NCBI RefSeq assembly: GCF_019703515.2
Contig: NC_059346.1
Location: 13,981,001 to 14,045,000, forward strand
DNA: 64,000 nt
Direction: 5' to 3'
DNA from: Myxocyprinus asiaticus
Taxonomy: Eukaryota; Chordata; Actinopteri; Cypriniformes; Catostomidae
Position 1 is the stretch's first letter; each line of letters starts with the position of its first letter. The notes under the pieces were generated by a model, which worked only from the letters and a program-made list of their open reading frames with translations, had not been told where the DNA came from and ran no database searches. This document shows positions 22,301 to 33,850 of the stretch, piece by piece. Made by a program: the position numbers and the translations under genes.

Positions 22301-25300
22301 AGGACTCTATTGAGGGTTTACCCCCCAATTCTGATTTATCTTCAACACCATTCATACCAAGCACTGCTGAACAAGATGATTTCAGTTCTCAATGTCATAA
22401 TACTTTTTCTCCTGTGGCACAAGTAAGTGATCAAAGTCTCCCCCCTGAGGCCAGCCCTTCCAAAATAACACAACCTGCTGAAGAATTCAAGGATAGTGCC
22501 CAAGCATCCAGTGTTTCTAGACAAGAGCCTCTAACTAAAATAGAAGATGGCAAAAATTCTGAATCAATAAAGGCTGAAGACAAATTAAAAGATCACGAAG
22601 CAACATCTCCAACAATGTCTGCCATACTGATGGACAGCAGTACTCTAACTGAGGTTTTTGAGATAAAACCTGAGGACTCTATTGAGGGTTTACCCCCCAA
22701 TTATGATTTATGTTCAGCACCATTCATACCAAGCACTGCTGAACAAAATGATTTCAGTTCTCAATGTCATAATACTGTTTCTCCTGTGGCACAAGTAAGT
22801 GATCAAAGTCTCCCCCCTGAGGCCAGCCCTTCCAAAATAACACAACCTGCTGAAGAATTCAAGGAGAGTGCCCAAGCGTCCAGTGTTTCTAGACAAGAGT
22901 CTCTAACTAAAATAGAAGATGGCAAAAATTCTGAATCAACAAAGGCTGAAGATAACTTAAAAGATCATGAAGCACCATCTGCAACAATTACTGCCATACT
23001 GACGGACAGCAGTACTCTAACTGAGGTTTTCGAGATAAAACCTGAGGACTCTATTGAGGGTTTACCCCCCAATTCTGATTTATCTTCAGCACCATTCATA
23101 CCAAGCACTGCTGAACAAGATGATTTCAGTTCTCATTGTCATAATACTGTTCCTCCTGTGGCACAAGTAAGTGATCAAAGTCTCCCCCCTGAGGCCAGCC
23201 CTTCCAAAATAACACAGCCTGCTGAAGAATTAAAGGAGAGTACCCAAGCATCCAGTGTTTCTAGACAAGAGTCTCTAACTAAAATAGAAGATGGCAAAAA
23301 TTCTGAATCAACAAAGGCTGAAGATAAATTAAAAGATCATGAAGCAACATCTCCAACAATGTCTGCCATACTGACGGACAGCAGTACCACTTCTGAGCCA
23401 GTACCCTCTGGAACAGAAAAATCTCCAAGAAACTCCATATCAACATTTGAATCAAGTACAAAGGAAGTGAAATTGAAGAGTGCAGAGCTTGCAACATCAC
23501 ATAAAGAGGCAATACCCACCACCAGCTCTGAACCTTTTACTACTTCCACTTCAATAGACACAGCAACTGTAGAGCAATCTGGCAAAGATATATTCTCACT
23601 TTTTAGCACTTCATCTTCAGGTCTCTCTCAGCCTCAGGGTGGAACATCCATACTAGGAAGGATACTCCCTGGGTCCTCATCCTCTATAGAAGTGCCAGGC
23701 ACAGGATTATTCTCAATGTTTGGAAGTGCTGCTCCTCAAGCGGCTCCTGCAACATCTGCCTCCAAAGAGCCACCTGGAAAGGGCATATTTTCTATATTTA
23801 GTGGATCTGTTGCTCAACCACCACCTGACCATGAAGGTCCACACACGTCTGGCCCAAAAGAGATATCTGTAGGACCAAGAGGACCACACATGCATGTTTC
23901 AAGGGTGGCTTCAGGACCAAGAGGGCCACCAAGCCATGAACCTAGAGCTGCTCAAACTGCTGGCCAGAGATGCCCACCAGGGCCTGTTCCAAAAGCTACT
24001 TCAGGACTCAGACTCAGGGGTCCAACTCCCAGAGGGCACCCTTCCAAAGAACCACTGGGTAAAGGACTATTTTCTGTTTTTGGTGGGTCTTCTCAGCAGA
24101 CAGCACCCACAGACAGAGCTGCTGTATGGACACCTGGATCTGGATCCTCAATTCTTGGAGGTATTATGCCTGGTTCTGTTGCCAAAGAAAATAACAGGCC
24201 TGGTTTGTTTTCCATGTTTGGTGGAGGCAGTTCTCAATCTCAAACTCCAACCAATGCTGCTCCAGCAGAATCCACCAATAAGGAAACAACAGGAAAAGGA
24301 ATGTTTGCCAGATTTAGTGGGCCAAGTTCAAGTAGAGGTGTAGAGTCAGACAGTCTCTTTAAAGTTCCCTCTGTTTTCTCACTTGGGGGAGATTCTGAAT
24401 CGGATAAAACAAAATCAAATGGATACAGCCTCCTTTCTTTCATGGATGATAAGAAATCTGATGATCCAAAATCTGTAGATGTATCCACTATTAAGGTGAA
24501 TCCTCTCACAAGTCAGTTAACTCCCACACCAACAGCTGATGCAGTTACAGGTGAAAATACAACAACTATAGATAAAAAAGAGCTTCCTATAAAGAACACT
24601 TTTGTACCTCCTGTGGAAATAGATCAGAATCCCTGTGGTGAAAACAAAGAAGAATCTCTTGATGTTACAATGAAGACTGAAAAAACTGATATAGCCATAT
24701 CTGAAGATACAAAGTCAATTATGACACCAATAAGTGAGGGTGAAGAGGTTGAACCTCTGATAGAGCAACAACCTAAAAATGAGCAAACTTCTGCAGCTGA
24801 CAAAATAGTTGAAGAACAAAACATAAATGAGAAAACAGATCTAAATTTTATTCAATGTGTCCTAAATTTTAGTCAATGTGTTCTTGAAAATGTATCGGAG
24901 CATGAGAGTGTTTCAGAGCCTGCTGGGCCTGAGAAACAGTCAGAGGTGTCATTAGAAACTGAGAAAACTATAGAATTTGAGAAATCATCAGAATCACAAG
25001 AAACTGAAATGTTTTTAGTAGCTGACAAACCAGTGGAGTTGGAAAAAACAATGGAATCAGAAGAATCTATGGAACTGGAAAAATCTCAAGAAACAAACAG
25101 ACCTTTGTATTTTGAGAAACCCACAGAAAATGAGAAAACTCTGCAAAGTGAGGAATCAGGGAAAGGTGATGACATGCAAACCTCAGACAAATTTGCTATT
25201 GAATTTGAAATTAACACTACCTTAAATAACATTTCTGATAGCCAACAAACAGATCGGATACTGGAAGAGAAGCCAGGTGAAATCACAAAGTCAGGAGAAA

Positions 25301-26814
25301 GTGAAAAAACAAGTGTGGTACTCACACAACCATCCTTGGATCCACTGACTATATCTCATGTTCAGCAGCAGCCACAGCTCAACCAAGACATTATTGGACC
25401 TCAGCTAGGAATATTGTCTATTCCAGGTCAGCCAAGACAAAGTATGGCAGGACCTTTTAGTCAACCCACACCAGGTATGTCTGAACCAAGACTTGTAATG
25501 AGAGGTCCTAGACCTGGAATTTCTAATCAACCAAGACCAAGAATGGCTGACTCTCAAAGATCCCCAGAGCCAAGTGGCTTTTCTGGCTTTATGTCAATGT
25601 TTTCTGGGCCAAGTGTTCACAGCAAGCCAGCAACTTCAAGTTTTTTCTCAGTGCCACAGACATCTTTCTTTAAATCATCACCTACCCCTCCTGCAGCACA
25701 ATCACAACAGCAAAAAGGCTCATTTTTTAATCTGCCAACCAGCCTGCCAACAGATTCCCTGACAGGTGATTTGTTTGGATTGTTTAAGGGCACAGAAGCA
25801 AAACCAGATGAAACCAAGCCGCCAGAGACTGTAAAATCTGAAACTAAAATCCCTGATGAAGCAAAAGACTCTAAAGATTTTATGAGCCTCACTGTTTATA
25901 ATTCAATTGCAGCCATTGAATCTGAGACACAAGAATGTTTTACTGAAACAGTAACTAAAGAAGAATTGAAACAAGTTGATTCAGAGTTGGTTGTTGACAA
26001 GCAAGATGTACACTCTCTACATGAAAAAAAAGATGACACCCAAGAATTTGCAGATGCATCTCAAACTACAGAGAATTCTAAGTCAGGTGAAGGTGTCACC
26101 TCAATGGTACCTCCAGGAGACACTGAAACCCCACCATCAACACCCAAAATACCAGCAGACAAACAACCAACTTCACCACCTGCTAAAGGAATGTTTGCTG
26201 GTTTGTCAACATCCTCTTTTGGTGGTTTGATGTCTGGTGCAGCAGAGACAGCCAAACCTTTTAGCTCATTGTTTGGTTCCTCCATGCCTGCCCCTTCAGC
26301 CAGCCCCAACCCTTCACAGCATCAGCCAGAGAGTGGTGGTCTGCTTTCTGGTTTCAAAGGTGTCTCTGCAGGGCTCTTTCATGAAGAGAAGTCTGCTAAT
26401 GCAAAGGAAGAATCCATGTCTTCCCCATCCATATTTGGAAGGAAAATAGGCTTCCCATGGCAAAGTTCAACCCCTCAGACCCCTCCTGCTACCCAAGACA
26501 AACACACAGAGTTAAAGACTGAAGAAAATAAGGAACCAGAGGATGATAAATTGTCACTTGAGTCGGAGGTTACTGGGAGTGCAGATCCTAGTGATACAGA
26601 AGGTCCAAGTGACATCTCTTCACATAAGCAGCCAAGCTTTGACACTAGTCCAGACAGTCCAACAGTGCTTAAACAAGTTGCTTCCTGCCTGGAAGTTGAA
26701 AATTTGAACAAATCTCGAATTCCCATAGACTACAACAAGGTCCCTTCTGGTACAGATTCCAGTGCAGGAAAACCACCAGAAAGCCCTCTACAGCAAACGT
26801 TTGACAAAAGGCTA
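10320..26814 (+). CDS. unc13b: unc13b giant 16.5-kb coding exon
   Basis: One uninterrupted reading frame of about 5,500 residues between an AG acceptor (10318-10319; a second in-phase AG at 10333-10334) and a GTAAGA donor at 26815; reading through gives VRS and a stop at 26824. It joins exon 9857-10076 in frame. Layout, residues counted from 10321: 1-390 acidic, Asp/Glu/Tyr-rich; 390-1540 Gln/Pro/Ser-rich with about 24 copies of G-(L/I/F)-L-S-G-(L/F)-(L/F)-K; 1570-1930 and 2000-2030 Trp/Tyr-rich, probably folded; 1790-3190 a cluster of P-V-D-L-S/D-F-S motifs plus five APAN modules; 3190-3980 Ser/Thr-rich; 3984-4355 three tandem 124-residue repeats; 4420-4680 G-L-F-S-M-F-G repeats; 4690-5000 Glu/Thr/Lys-rich; then further Phe-Gly motifs. 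I know of no catalytic domain here. Very long predicted mammalian UNC13B isoforms exist to my memory but I could not check them. An intact frame over 16 kb is strong evidence of protein-level selection. Confidence 0.9.
12541..12869 (+). repeat. 329-bp internal duplication, copy 1
   Basis: Nearly identical to 14041-14369, exactly 1,500 bases away, with about four or five substitutions. It codes for two G-L-L-S-G-L-F motifs and Gln-rich spacer (start SAPPQGGLLSGLF). The high identity compared with the diverged neighbouring units points to a recent duplication or gene conversion. Confidence 0.93.
14041..14369 (+). repeat. 329-bp internal duplication, copy 2
   Basis: Second copy of the segment at 12541-12869. 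Differences seen include SVPEG versus SVHGG (around 14137), MGTET versus MGSET (around 14262) and one silent A/G change near 14308. The 1,500-base offset is a multiple of three, so the frame is kept. Confidence 0.93.
22271..23386 (+). repeat. three tandem 372-bp (124-residue) repeats
   Basis: Units start at 22271, 22643 and 23015 with the same phrase (ctctaactgaggttt). Each encodes TEVFEIKP(K/E)DSIEGLPPN, then acidic Ser/Pro-rich sequence, ending in a D-S-S-T phrase. Identity between units is very high at the nucleotide level, so the array is young and probably variable in copy number between individuals. Confidence 0.95.
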
Positions 26815-27029
26815 GTAAGATCATAATAAATGACTGTCCTGAGGCCATTTATTATGCTTTTATGTGAACATTCCCCTCCATCTTCCCAGTATGTAGATTA
26901 ATTTGCTTTGTGTATACTCATTATTAGTCATTTTCCTTTTTGGTTTCTAATAGTCTATCAAGACATGCATAAATTGAATAATTTTCAAATTCTTGTTAAA
27001 TTCATTACAAGACCATTGTTTGCTCTTAA

Positions 27030-27180
27030 AATAAAGGGATAGTTCACCCAAAAATGTTAAGTCTGTCATCATTCACTAGCCCTCATGTTAATCTATACCT
27101 GTAAAACTTTATATCTTTTGTGAAACACAAAAGGAGATGTTAGTATGAAAACCCTTGAAACCCTTTGTTGAGACTCTCTG
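27030..27180 (+). repeat. TTAA-type interspersed repeat fragment, with AATAAA
   Basis: The segment AGGGATAGTTCACCCAAAAA (from 27036) followed by 'gtcatcattcac...cctcatg' is a motif I associate with abundant cyprinid non-autonomous DNA repeats. It is truncated before exon 27256. Just before it an AATAAA at 27030-27035 lies about 205 bases after the stop at 26826 and could serve as a poly(A) signal for a transcript that ends in the giant exon. Confidence 0.5.
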
Positions 27181-27255
27181 CCCCACACTGAGCAATCACT
27201 CTCTACTAGATTGTGTTTTTTTTTTTTCTGTAACACCTATCGTGTTCTCTTTCAG

Positions 27256-27510
27256 CTCAGTGGACAGTTCTTGTTTTGGGTCTTTTGGTAACCTTAGCCA
27301 AGCCAGTTCCCAGTTCAGCTCTGAACAAGGAGAACGAAGCTATTCAGATACTCAGATCAGGCCTTCTTCTGTCACTCAACACCTTCCAGCCTCAGATGAC
27401 AAAGAAAAAGGGGAGAGCGAGATACAAGCAAGTGTGGAGAAAGAAGTAAAAGAGCAGAGTGTGCGCAAGCCTCCTGCTAATCAAGGGAGAAAGCCAGAGA
27501 GGCAGCACAG
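27256..27510 (+). CDS. unc13b: unc13b exon: SSVDSSCFGSFGNLSQASSQ
   Basis: A 255-nt exon between CTTTCAG and AG|GTAGGT. It completes AG from exon 9857-10076 as Ser, giving S-SVDSSCFGSFGNLSQASSQ. It then reads a charged, disordered linker ending in KPERQH. It corresponds to the UNC13B region containing SSCNVSQGSSQ (from memory). If joined to the giant exon's phase-0 donor it would be read in the wrong frame and reach a stop after eleven codons, so the two exons look incompatible. Confidence 0.85.
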
Positions 27511-27740
27511 GTAGGTGTTGCACCCTGAATAGATTTGATAGAGAAATGGTAAATGAATCGATTGATAAGTATAGAGAGAGATTTATTTTAATTGGGAAGA
27601 TAAAATTATTTAATTACCCAGAGAAAATTATTTAATTATCTTGAAAATTAACCATTATATTAATACATGTGAAATAATAACACTGAAAAATTATAATTTG
27701 ACCTGGATTCTGACTGTACTGCAATAGTATACTTTAACAT

Positions 27741-28046
27741 AGCCAGAGGGGACTGGCTCCCCCAGTGAGCCTGGTTTCTCCCAAGGTTATTTTTCTCCAT
27801 TAACTAACATCTTATGGAGTTTTGTGTTCCTTGTCACAGTCACCTTTGGCTTGCTCACTAGGGCCCTATAGACAAATAATTTATTAAAGCATTATCTACT
27901 GTCACGTTATTCAATTAAACCACACAATGAGGACTTCAAGATATTACAGACATTACAGCTTAATTTTCTGTTAGAGCATGATTTTCTGTAAAACTGTTTT
28001 GAAACGATGTGTGTTCTGAATAGCGCTATATGAATAAAAATGACTA
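27741..28046 (+). repeat. LINE 3' end, copy A (plus strand)
   Basis: The block 'gagcctggtttctcccaagg' ... 'ttggcttgctcac' ... 'aataaaaatgac' is the reverse complement of the 3' UTR of the minus-strand LINE at 53603-58790. It is a 5'-truncated insertion of that family with no coding part, located in the intron after exon 27510. Confidence 0.75.
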
Positions 28047-28574
28047 AACATTGTTTAACTTTAACGGAATCATGTTTTAAAGTTTTTTCTGATCTACTTT
28101 AAAGACCCCATGAAATTGGTGTTTTGTTGCTTTTAGCTCATGTTTGTTAGCTTTGAGGCCATATGCTAGTGTACACTTAAAAGTTGACAAAATTGTGAAC
28201 TTTTAGCAGACATACACATTAAATTTACAGTATACATTTAATTTTCTTTCTCTTTGGAGAAAACAGACCAAAAAATGTATTACTCAAACTTATGGATGTA
28301 TCAACATTTTTGTACTGTAAAATTATCTCTAGAATGAGAACGTCGTCTTACTCTATTACCTCAGTTTAGCAGTAGAAAGCAGCAAATCATGGCTCATGAC
28401 TTAAACATAAACAAAAGGTTATTAGTCATTAGAAAATCAATAGAAAATATTCAACACGGTACAGAACATTGCGCTCGTCAAGCCATTTTATTGGATCTTT
28501 AAAACGTACAATTGTCCACTGAGTTCCATTAGATGATTTTGTCTTATGTTATTACTTTGTCTTTTCTCATTCAG

Positions 28575-28662
28575 TTTCTGTGATGTTGGCCCACCTCCTT
28601 TCTCTCCATCTCGCCTGCGCTGGTTGAAGGCCATCAATAAAGTCAGAGTTAAGCTGCATGAG
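28575..28662 (+). CDS. unc13b: unc13b exon: PSRLRWLKAINKVRVKLHE
   Basis: An 88-nt exon with acceptor CATTCAG and donor GAG|GTAGAA. It completes AG from exon 27256-27510 as Ser and reads SFCDVGPPPFSPSRLRWLKA, then INKVRVKLHE. It matches the conserved amphipathic segment of UNC13A/B (RA.W.RA..KVR.QLQE), which overlaps the calmodulin-binding region described in Munc13 proteins: a hydrophobic/basic helix with an anchoring Trp. It ends in phase 0, which fits exon 49942-49985 across a 21-kb intron. Confidence 0.88.
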
Positions 28663-28952
28663 GTAGAAGGGACAGAAATAACAAGATCTTTTAAATATTT
28701 TACAATTTCTTGTTTTCTGTCCTCCTCCTCACTTTCCTCCATCCAGTTTTTCATCCAATCTATATCTTTTGAATCTCAACCCTTTCTAGTTCACTATCCT
28801 TCTCTTTGCTGTTATTTGGTTGATTGAGATTCACATGTTACAGGTTTTACTGAGGGCACTTAGATCACTGTTCCTCAAATGCTGTGTGGTTTGGGAAGAA
28901 AATATTGATAATTTTTCCAGTTGGTATTTTTCAATTGCCCAGATGAGCAGGA

Positions 28953-29450
28953 TATACAGAGGGGTTCAAAAATTGTGAGTCCACATTGAAAACTAATCAG
29001 AAACTCATGTAAAATTAGAAATAAACAAAATTTTGGATTTTTGAAATTTAAAACAAATGTTATGACATAAAATTTAAAGAAATGTTACGATTCTGCTTGA
29101 TTTCTAGGTTACTAATATTAAATAAAATAAGCTAATTTGTGACATGTCTAATTCTTTGTACAAATTGTCAGATTTCCTTGCTTCCATTAAACTGATGCTC
29201 TCTGGAACATTTTCAAATCATGTTGGGATAACAAGGATCATCAAGTTTTGCACAAATTTGTGGAGTCCAAGCTAGCTTAAATGGCTCAAATGTATGAGGA
29301 ACATACTAATACATTTTGAAATGCTTATTTTATTTTATTTTATTTTATTTTTTTAATTAAACAATATGTAATGGAAAAAACACTATATTAAATTAGACAA
29401 AATGCAAAATACAAGTATCCCAAGTGGACTCAGACTTTTAAACCCCCATA
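28953..29450. repeat. candidate Tc1/mariner-type MITE
   Basis: The left end GGGGTTCAAAAATTGTGAGT (28961) and the right end, read on the opposite strand, GGGGTTTAAAAGTCTGAGT (about 29423-29446) form an imperfect inverted repeat, with TA dinucleotides just outside both ends. The interior (about 490 bp) is AT-rich and non-coding. Confidence 0.55.
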
Positions 29451-29905
29451 TGTGTGTGTATGTATGTGTATACTGTATATACATACTGTATATATGCATA
29501 CATGGACTGTATGCACATATATATCTGAGTTTGTGTATAAAATATGTATACTGCATTGATGGACTTCACAGAACTCATTTTTTGCCGTTTGTCAAACCAG
29601 TCCATTTCACCCACATCCTTGCAGATGCTTTGAGGTCTTTGTAGGCTAGACGGTTTCCTGCTGTTTAGCTGTCCTTGATTTACTTTCTCAGTTTGCAGAA
29701 AGAGTTTCATCTGCAAGCTATTTCTCAAAGTACATTTTCAGTTTTTCTTTTTACTTTCCCAATAGTGTCTGTCGATGTGTGTGTTTGTGATTATTGTACA
29801 ACAGTCATTGAATGAACTAAAATAACTACTGTTACTATAAAAGTAGGTCTCTTGCAGACCATGGAACCAATTAACAGTTACATGTGGCTCAATGTTAAGC
29901 ATATG

Positions 29906-29962
29906 TAAAAAAAAAAAAAAGAAGAAGAAGAAGAAGAAGAAGAAGAAGAAGAAGAAGAAAAA
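29906..29962. repeat. A-tract and GAA microsatellite
   Basis: Poly(A) followed by about twelve GAA units and more A residues. Antisense frames of poly-Phe across it are artefacts. Confidence 0.9.
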
Positions 29963-30261
29963 AAGACCTTTTTTCCTGCACAATTAATGAGTACAAATAC
30001 TTTTCTGTGAAAAGTGTTTTGGAAAGTAATTTAAGAGAAGTAATTAGTACTTTGTGGGTTAGTGGATTACTTTTTTGAATAACTTACCCAACACTGGTCT
30101 TATGTATGTCATTGTATGGTATTTAATTCGAGGCTAACAAACAAGGGAGCAGGTACAAGAAAAGAGGAAATGGTGATGACAAAGTATATACTCTAGATGG
30201 TACATCAAAGGCACACTAAAATCTAGAGCTCACTGCAGCTCTTCTATAAATCTATTATAAC

Positions 30262-30460
30262 AACCAGATTAGGATGGGCTCCCCAGTTAAGTCTGGTTCC
30301 TCAAGGTTTTTTCTTCCTCCATTACCTCATCATTTTATGGAGGTTTTTTCCTTGCCACATTCACCTTTGGCTTGCTCACTGGGGGCTTTAAGACATTAAG
30401 GCATGATTTTCTGCAAAGGTGCTTTGAAACTGTATGTATTGTACAGTGAAAAATATGATG
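30262..30460 (+). repeat. LINE 3' end, copy B (plus strand)
   Basis: Contains 'ctccccagttaagtctggtt', 'cacctttggcttgctcactg' and a truncated end near 30450, matching the same LINE 3' UTR as the copies at 27741 and 53603. It is more diverged and non-coding. Confidence 0.65.
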
Positions 30461-32774
30461 TGAGAGACATGAAGAGGAATCTGTTGTCGGTGGAGGAAAA
30501 TGGCATTCCAGTTTGGATGAATGGCGTAAATTTAGCTATTGCGTTTTCAAACGAAAACGTATTAGTGTGGACATGGCCTTAAATCATGCTGGAAAAGAAT
30601 AGTTTTAACTCATAGCTTCATGTTTAGATGCTAGATTAGGATGATGGAAGGAGAAGGCAAGCGCTTTTACTCGCTTACAATTCTCATATCCTCCTGAACC
30701 TGGAGCTCTGCATAGAAACCTCAGTCTGTGGTCAATATTGATGTTTACAATCTGCCTCACCAGATGCGTCTTTTGATGCACACAGCTGCTTGAGGGCAGA
30801 ACCGTTGTGTTTGGTGATCTGAATTTAAGGGTCATTGCTCTATTGATTCAACGGCTGTGGCAGGGATAGTGTTGGGTGCAAGAATAATCTCCAAATGATC
30901 AAAATTTTTCTGTTGACAGTTTAAATAGTGCCTTCAGCACTTAGTGTTTGATGTATTTGCATGGTTTCATTATTAATGAATCTAAACCACAAGAGGTATT
31001 CCTTGGCATGTTGCGTGTTTACAGTATGTAAGTTTCTGAAAATTATATCTTTGCTGGTTTTAAGCCTTACAAGTACTAGAGACAAGAGTCAAAAGGCACA
31101 AGCAAAAGAGACTATGACTCATATAATCGTACGTGCTGGAAATTAGTAAGTCACATTTCTTTGTTTAAAATAGCCACTTTTCCTCAACAACAAATAATTT
31201 GCCATGGCAACTAAATGACGTTACTTTGGAAACAACCATCATTGCTGCATGATTTTAGTGGAGCCAGTCTTGGATGCCTTTATGTGTATATTTCTTTTAA
31301 TTTTAATTTACCAAGACAAAGACATCAAACCCTTCACAACAATCTCTATTTCAAAGAAATTGAGCGATGGCTAAAACTACTTCAAATGTCTTGAGATTAA
31401 ATTAAATCAATTATTAACAAACGTTAGCCACAGTCTTGGTCACAGTTTTATCCCCAGTTTTATATATATTGAGATTTTCCCTTTAGACAGCTTAATAGAT
31501 TCTATTATGTTGTCGACACATTTTCTAAAGTTTTATAATAAATTAGGTACAGAAGGTAAAATTCTGTTAATTGTTTTTTGAGGCAAACTGACAGTAGAAG
31601 CGAGATGGAAAGTAATTGGACTCAAGACTTTCTTCCTTTCCATTTTATGCAAATTAACACTGATTACAGTCAATGGTTGTTGTGGTAACCATTTGTATCC
31701 AGCTTCTTTGTTTTAATCGAAAAGGTTCAAAGTGATGACCTTGAACATTTAAAGCATACTATTTGCTGTGCCCAAAGAATTCATGGATGAATTCATAGCT
31801 GAATAAAGGTGCGTGGCATAATGAATCGTTTAGTGCTATTCAGTTAACAGCTGTAAACAGTGAATGGTGTCCACTGTCTTGTTTTGAAATGCATTTAAAA
31901 TTTGAAATGCATTTAAAAAAACCTCCTGCAAAGAATTGTTTTTTTTCTCACAGTTAGCTTCCATAAACAGGTGTTTTTCCCCAACAAAGCAAGCTGCGGT
32001 ACACTAATTGTATGTACAGTCCAATGGCAGTGACCTGGGGTTAGGGGACATGTTCAAGGGCATAATGCAAAATTGCAGTAACTCTTATTCCTGGCTTATT
32101 TGCAACCATGATTCTTCACCAGAAAACTATATTACCTAGTAAAAGTAATTACTTGGTGTGAGAATAAGTTCATTATTTTTAATCATGTGTAAAGCTTGAT
32201 TATGAAATCTCAGATTCACGGTTTATGCTGAAAAATTTCAGAAATTATACAAAATTGCAAGCTAATGCAAATAATGCAGAGATGGGTTGAATTTGCATTA
32301 ATTATTGTGATTGCAAGATCGCAAAATCCTGGAGGGACTGATTTAACTAGCATAGGGTTACAAAATGTGGATTAAATATTACTTTAATATAATTGTTGTA
32401 ACTTGTCATATTAATATAGAATCAAACTGATGTGTGGTTTTGAGAGTCATATTATTTTTAATTGGAACTCATACCATCTATAGACCAGAAACTACTTTTC
32501 TTAGACAGGAAACAGTACCTTCAGTTTGGCACCTAAGAGAGCAGCACTCTTTTGTTTTTACATAAAAGTAGTGTTGCTTTTATATTTATGAAAATATTAA
32601 AGGATAGGAGATGAGATCTGCTTTGTCATATGGGATTAACACTGAAGTTTTAACAATGGAATGACAAAGGCTTATTTGCACAAAGTGTATGTGTTCCTTT
32701 CTGTTGTTAGCTCTAGTGTTGTTAGCTCCACATTTCTTCTTAACACATTTAAGTGATAGCAAGTTGTCTAAGTT

Positions 32775-32778
<4 letters not shown>

Positions 32779-32813
<35 letters not shown>
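32779..32813. repeat. AC microsatellite
   Basis: About 17 uninterrupted CA units, flanked by non-repetitive intron sequence. Confidence 0.9.
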
Positions 32814-32815
<2 letters not shown>

Positions 32816-33311
32816 CACCCTGAGGAGTTGGATCTACTGGACTGTTTCTTAGATGATTAATGACTTTGTGCCAGTGGCCCATTCAGTTACAAAAAGAAAG
32901 ATTATTTGTAAATCATTCTGGTCTAGTAAATCTGTTTACTACCTGTTTACTACTCTTAAGCTGAAAGAGTAACATTGTTATTGTATCTAAATGTAGTGCT
33001 AATATGTTATTGACTAAAGACATTTAATAAGGAGGGAAAAGTTTTTTGGATGTTAAAATACTTCTCCTGTCCCAGCCTTATATGCAAGGACGACTATAAG
33101 TTAATCATTCGTAAGTTAATTTCCCTGAAAGTATAAACAATGTGGCTTTTGTTGCTCTGTTTAAAAAAAATAAAAAATAAAAATACAAAATCCATCCATA
33201 CCAAAAGAAGTGAGAAAAACAATAATATTGTATTTGAGTAGTATTTTTATACTGTAATTTTTATTTTGTACTGAAATTCATTTAAACCTTTCATATTTTT
33301 CTTATGCTTAT

Positions 33312-33850
33312 GGCCAGCAGCCATATGACCCTGGAGCTCTAGACTGTTTACCCATTGAAGCTAAGCAGGGTTGAGCCTGGTCAGTCCCTGGATGGGAGAC
33401 CTCTTGGGGAAACCTAAGGTTGCTGCAGGAAGAGGTGTTAGTGAGGTCAGCAGGGGGTGCTCACCCTGTGGTCTGTGTGGGTCCTAGTGCCTATAGTGAC
33501 AGGGATACTATACTGTTAAAAGGCCCTGTCCTTTGGAAGGTCCTGAATCTCTGTGGTCATTAAAAATCTTAGGGCACTTACAAAAGAGTAGGGGTATAAC
33601 CCTGGTGTCCTGGCCAAATTCCCCCCACTGGCCCTTATCAATCATGGCTGAATTGAATTGGCTATATAACTGTACTCTCTCCTCTCCACCAAGAGATGAT
33701 GTCTGGTGAGCATACTGGTGCACTATGGCTGCTGTTGCATCATCCAGGTGGATGCTGCACATTGGTGGTGGGTGAGGAGAGTCCCCCTGTTCTGTATGTA
33801 AAGTACTTTGAGTGTAGTGTGAGGAAAATGTTCATTATATGCAGAACAAA
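33312..33850 (+). repeat. 5S rRNA-derived SINE (SINE3-like)
   Basis: The head (about 33312-33425) resembles 5S rRNA: 'ccatatgaccctgg', then 'gaagctaagcagggt', 'gagcctggtcagtcc' and 'ctggatgggagacct'. These are the internal RNA polymerase III promoter elements (box A, intermediate element, box C) in the right order and spacing. A non-5S body follows and ends near 'aaagtactttgagtgtagtg'. This is the structure of SINE3-type retroposons of fish. It differs from 5S rRNA at many positions and is not a functional 5S gene. Confidence 0.8.

Larger units (their letters stand above)
28663..33311 (+). other. intron, left part of the 21-kb intron
   Basis: No coding exon recognised. It holds a MITE-like element (about 28953-29450), a GAA microsatellite, a LINE 3' fragment (about 30262-30460) and an AC microsatellite. 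The rest is AT-rich. Confidence 0.55.

Noticed and set aside
22271..23386. CRISPR-like or satellite array
   Set aside because: Units are 372 bp, contiguous, in frame and coding, without spacers; it is a protein tandem repeat.
27030..27035. AATAAA as proof of a gene end after the giant exon
   Set aside because: It lies at the start of a dispersed repeat and AT-rich DNA gives many chance hexamers; kept only as one alternative.
29738..29983. Poly-Phe antisense reading frame
   Set aside because: Complement of the A/GAA microsatellite.
33312..33430. Functional 5S rRNA gene
   Set aside because: Too many differences from 5S rRNA and fused to a SINE body.
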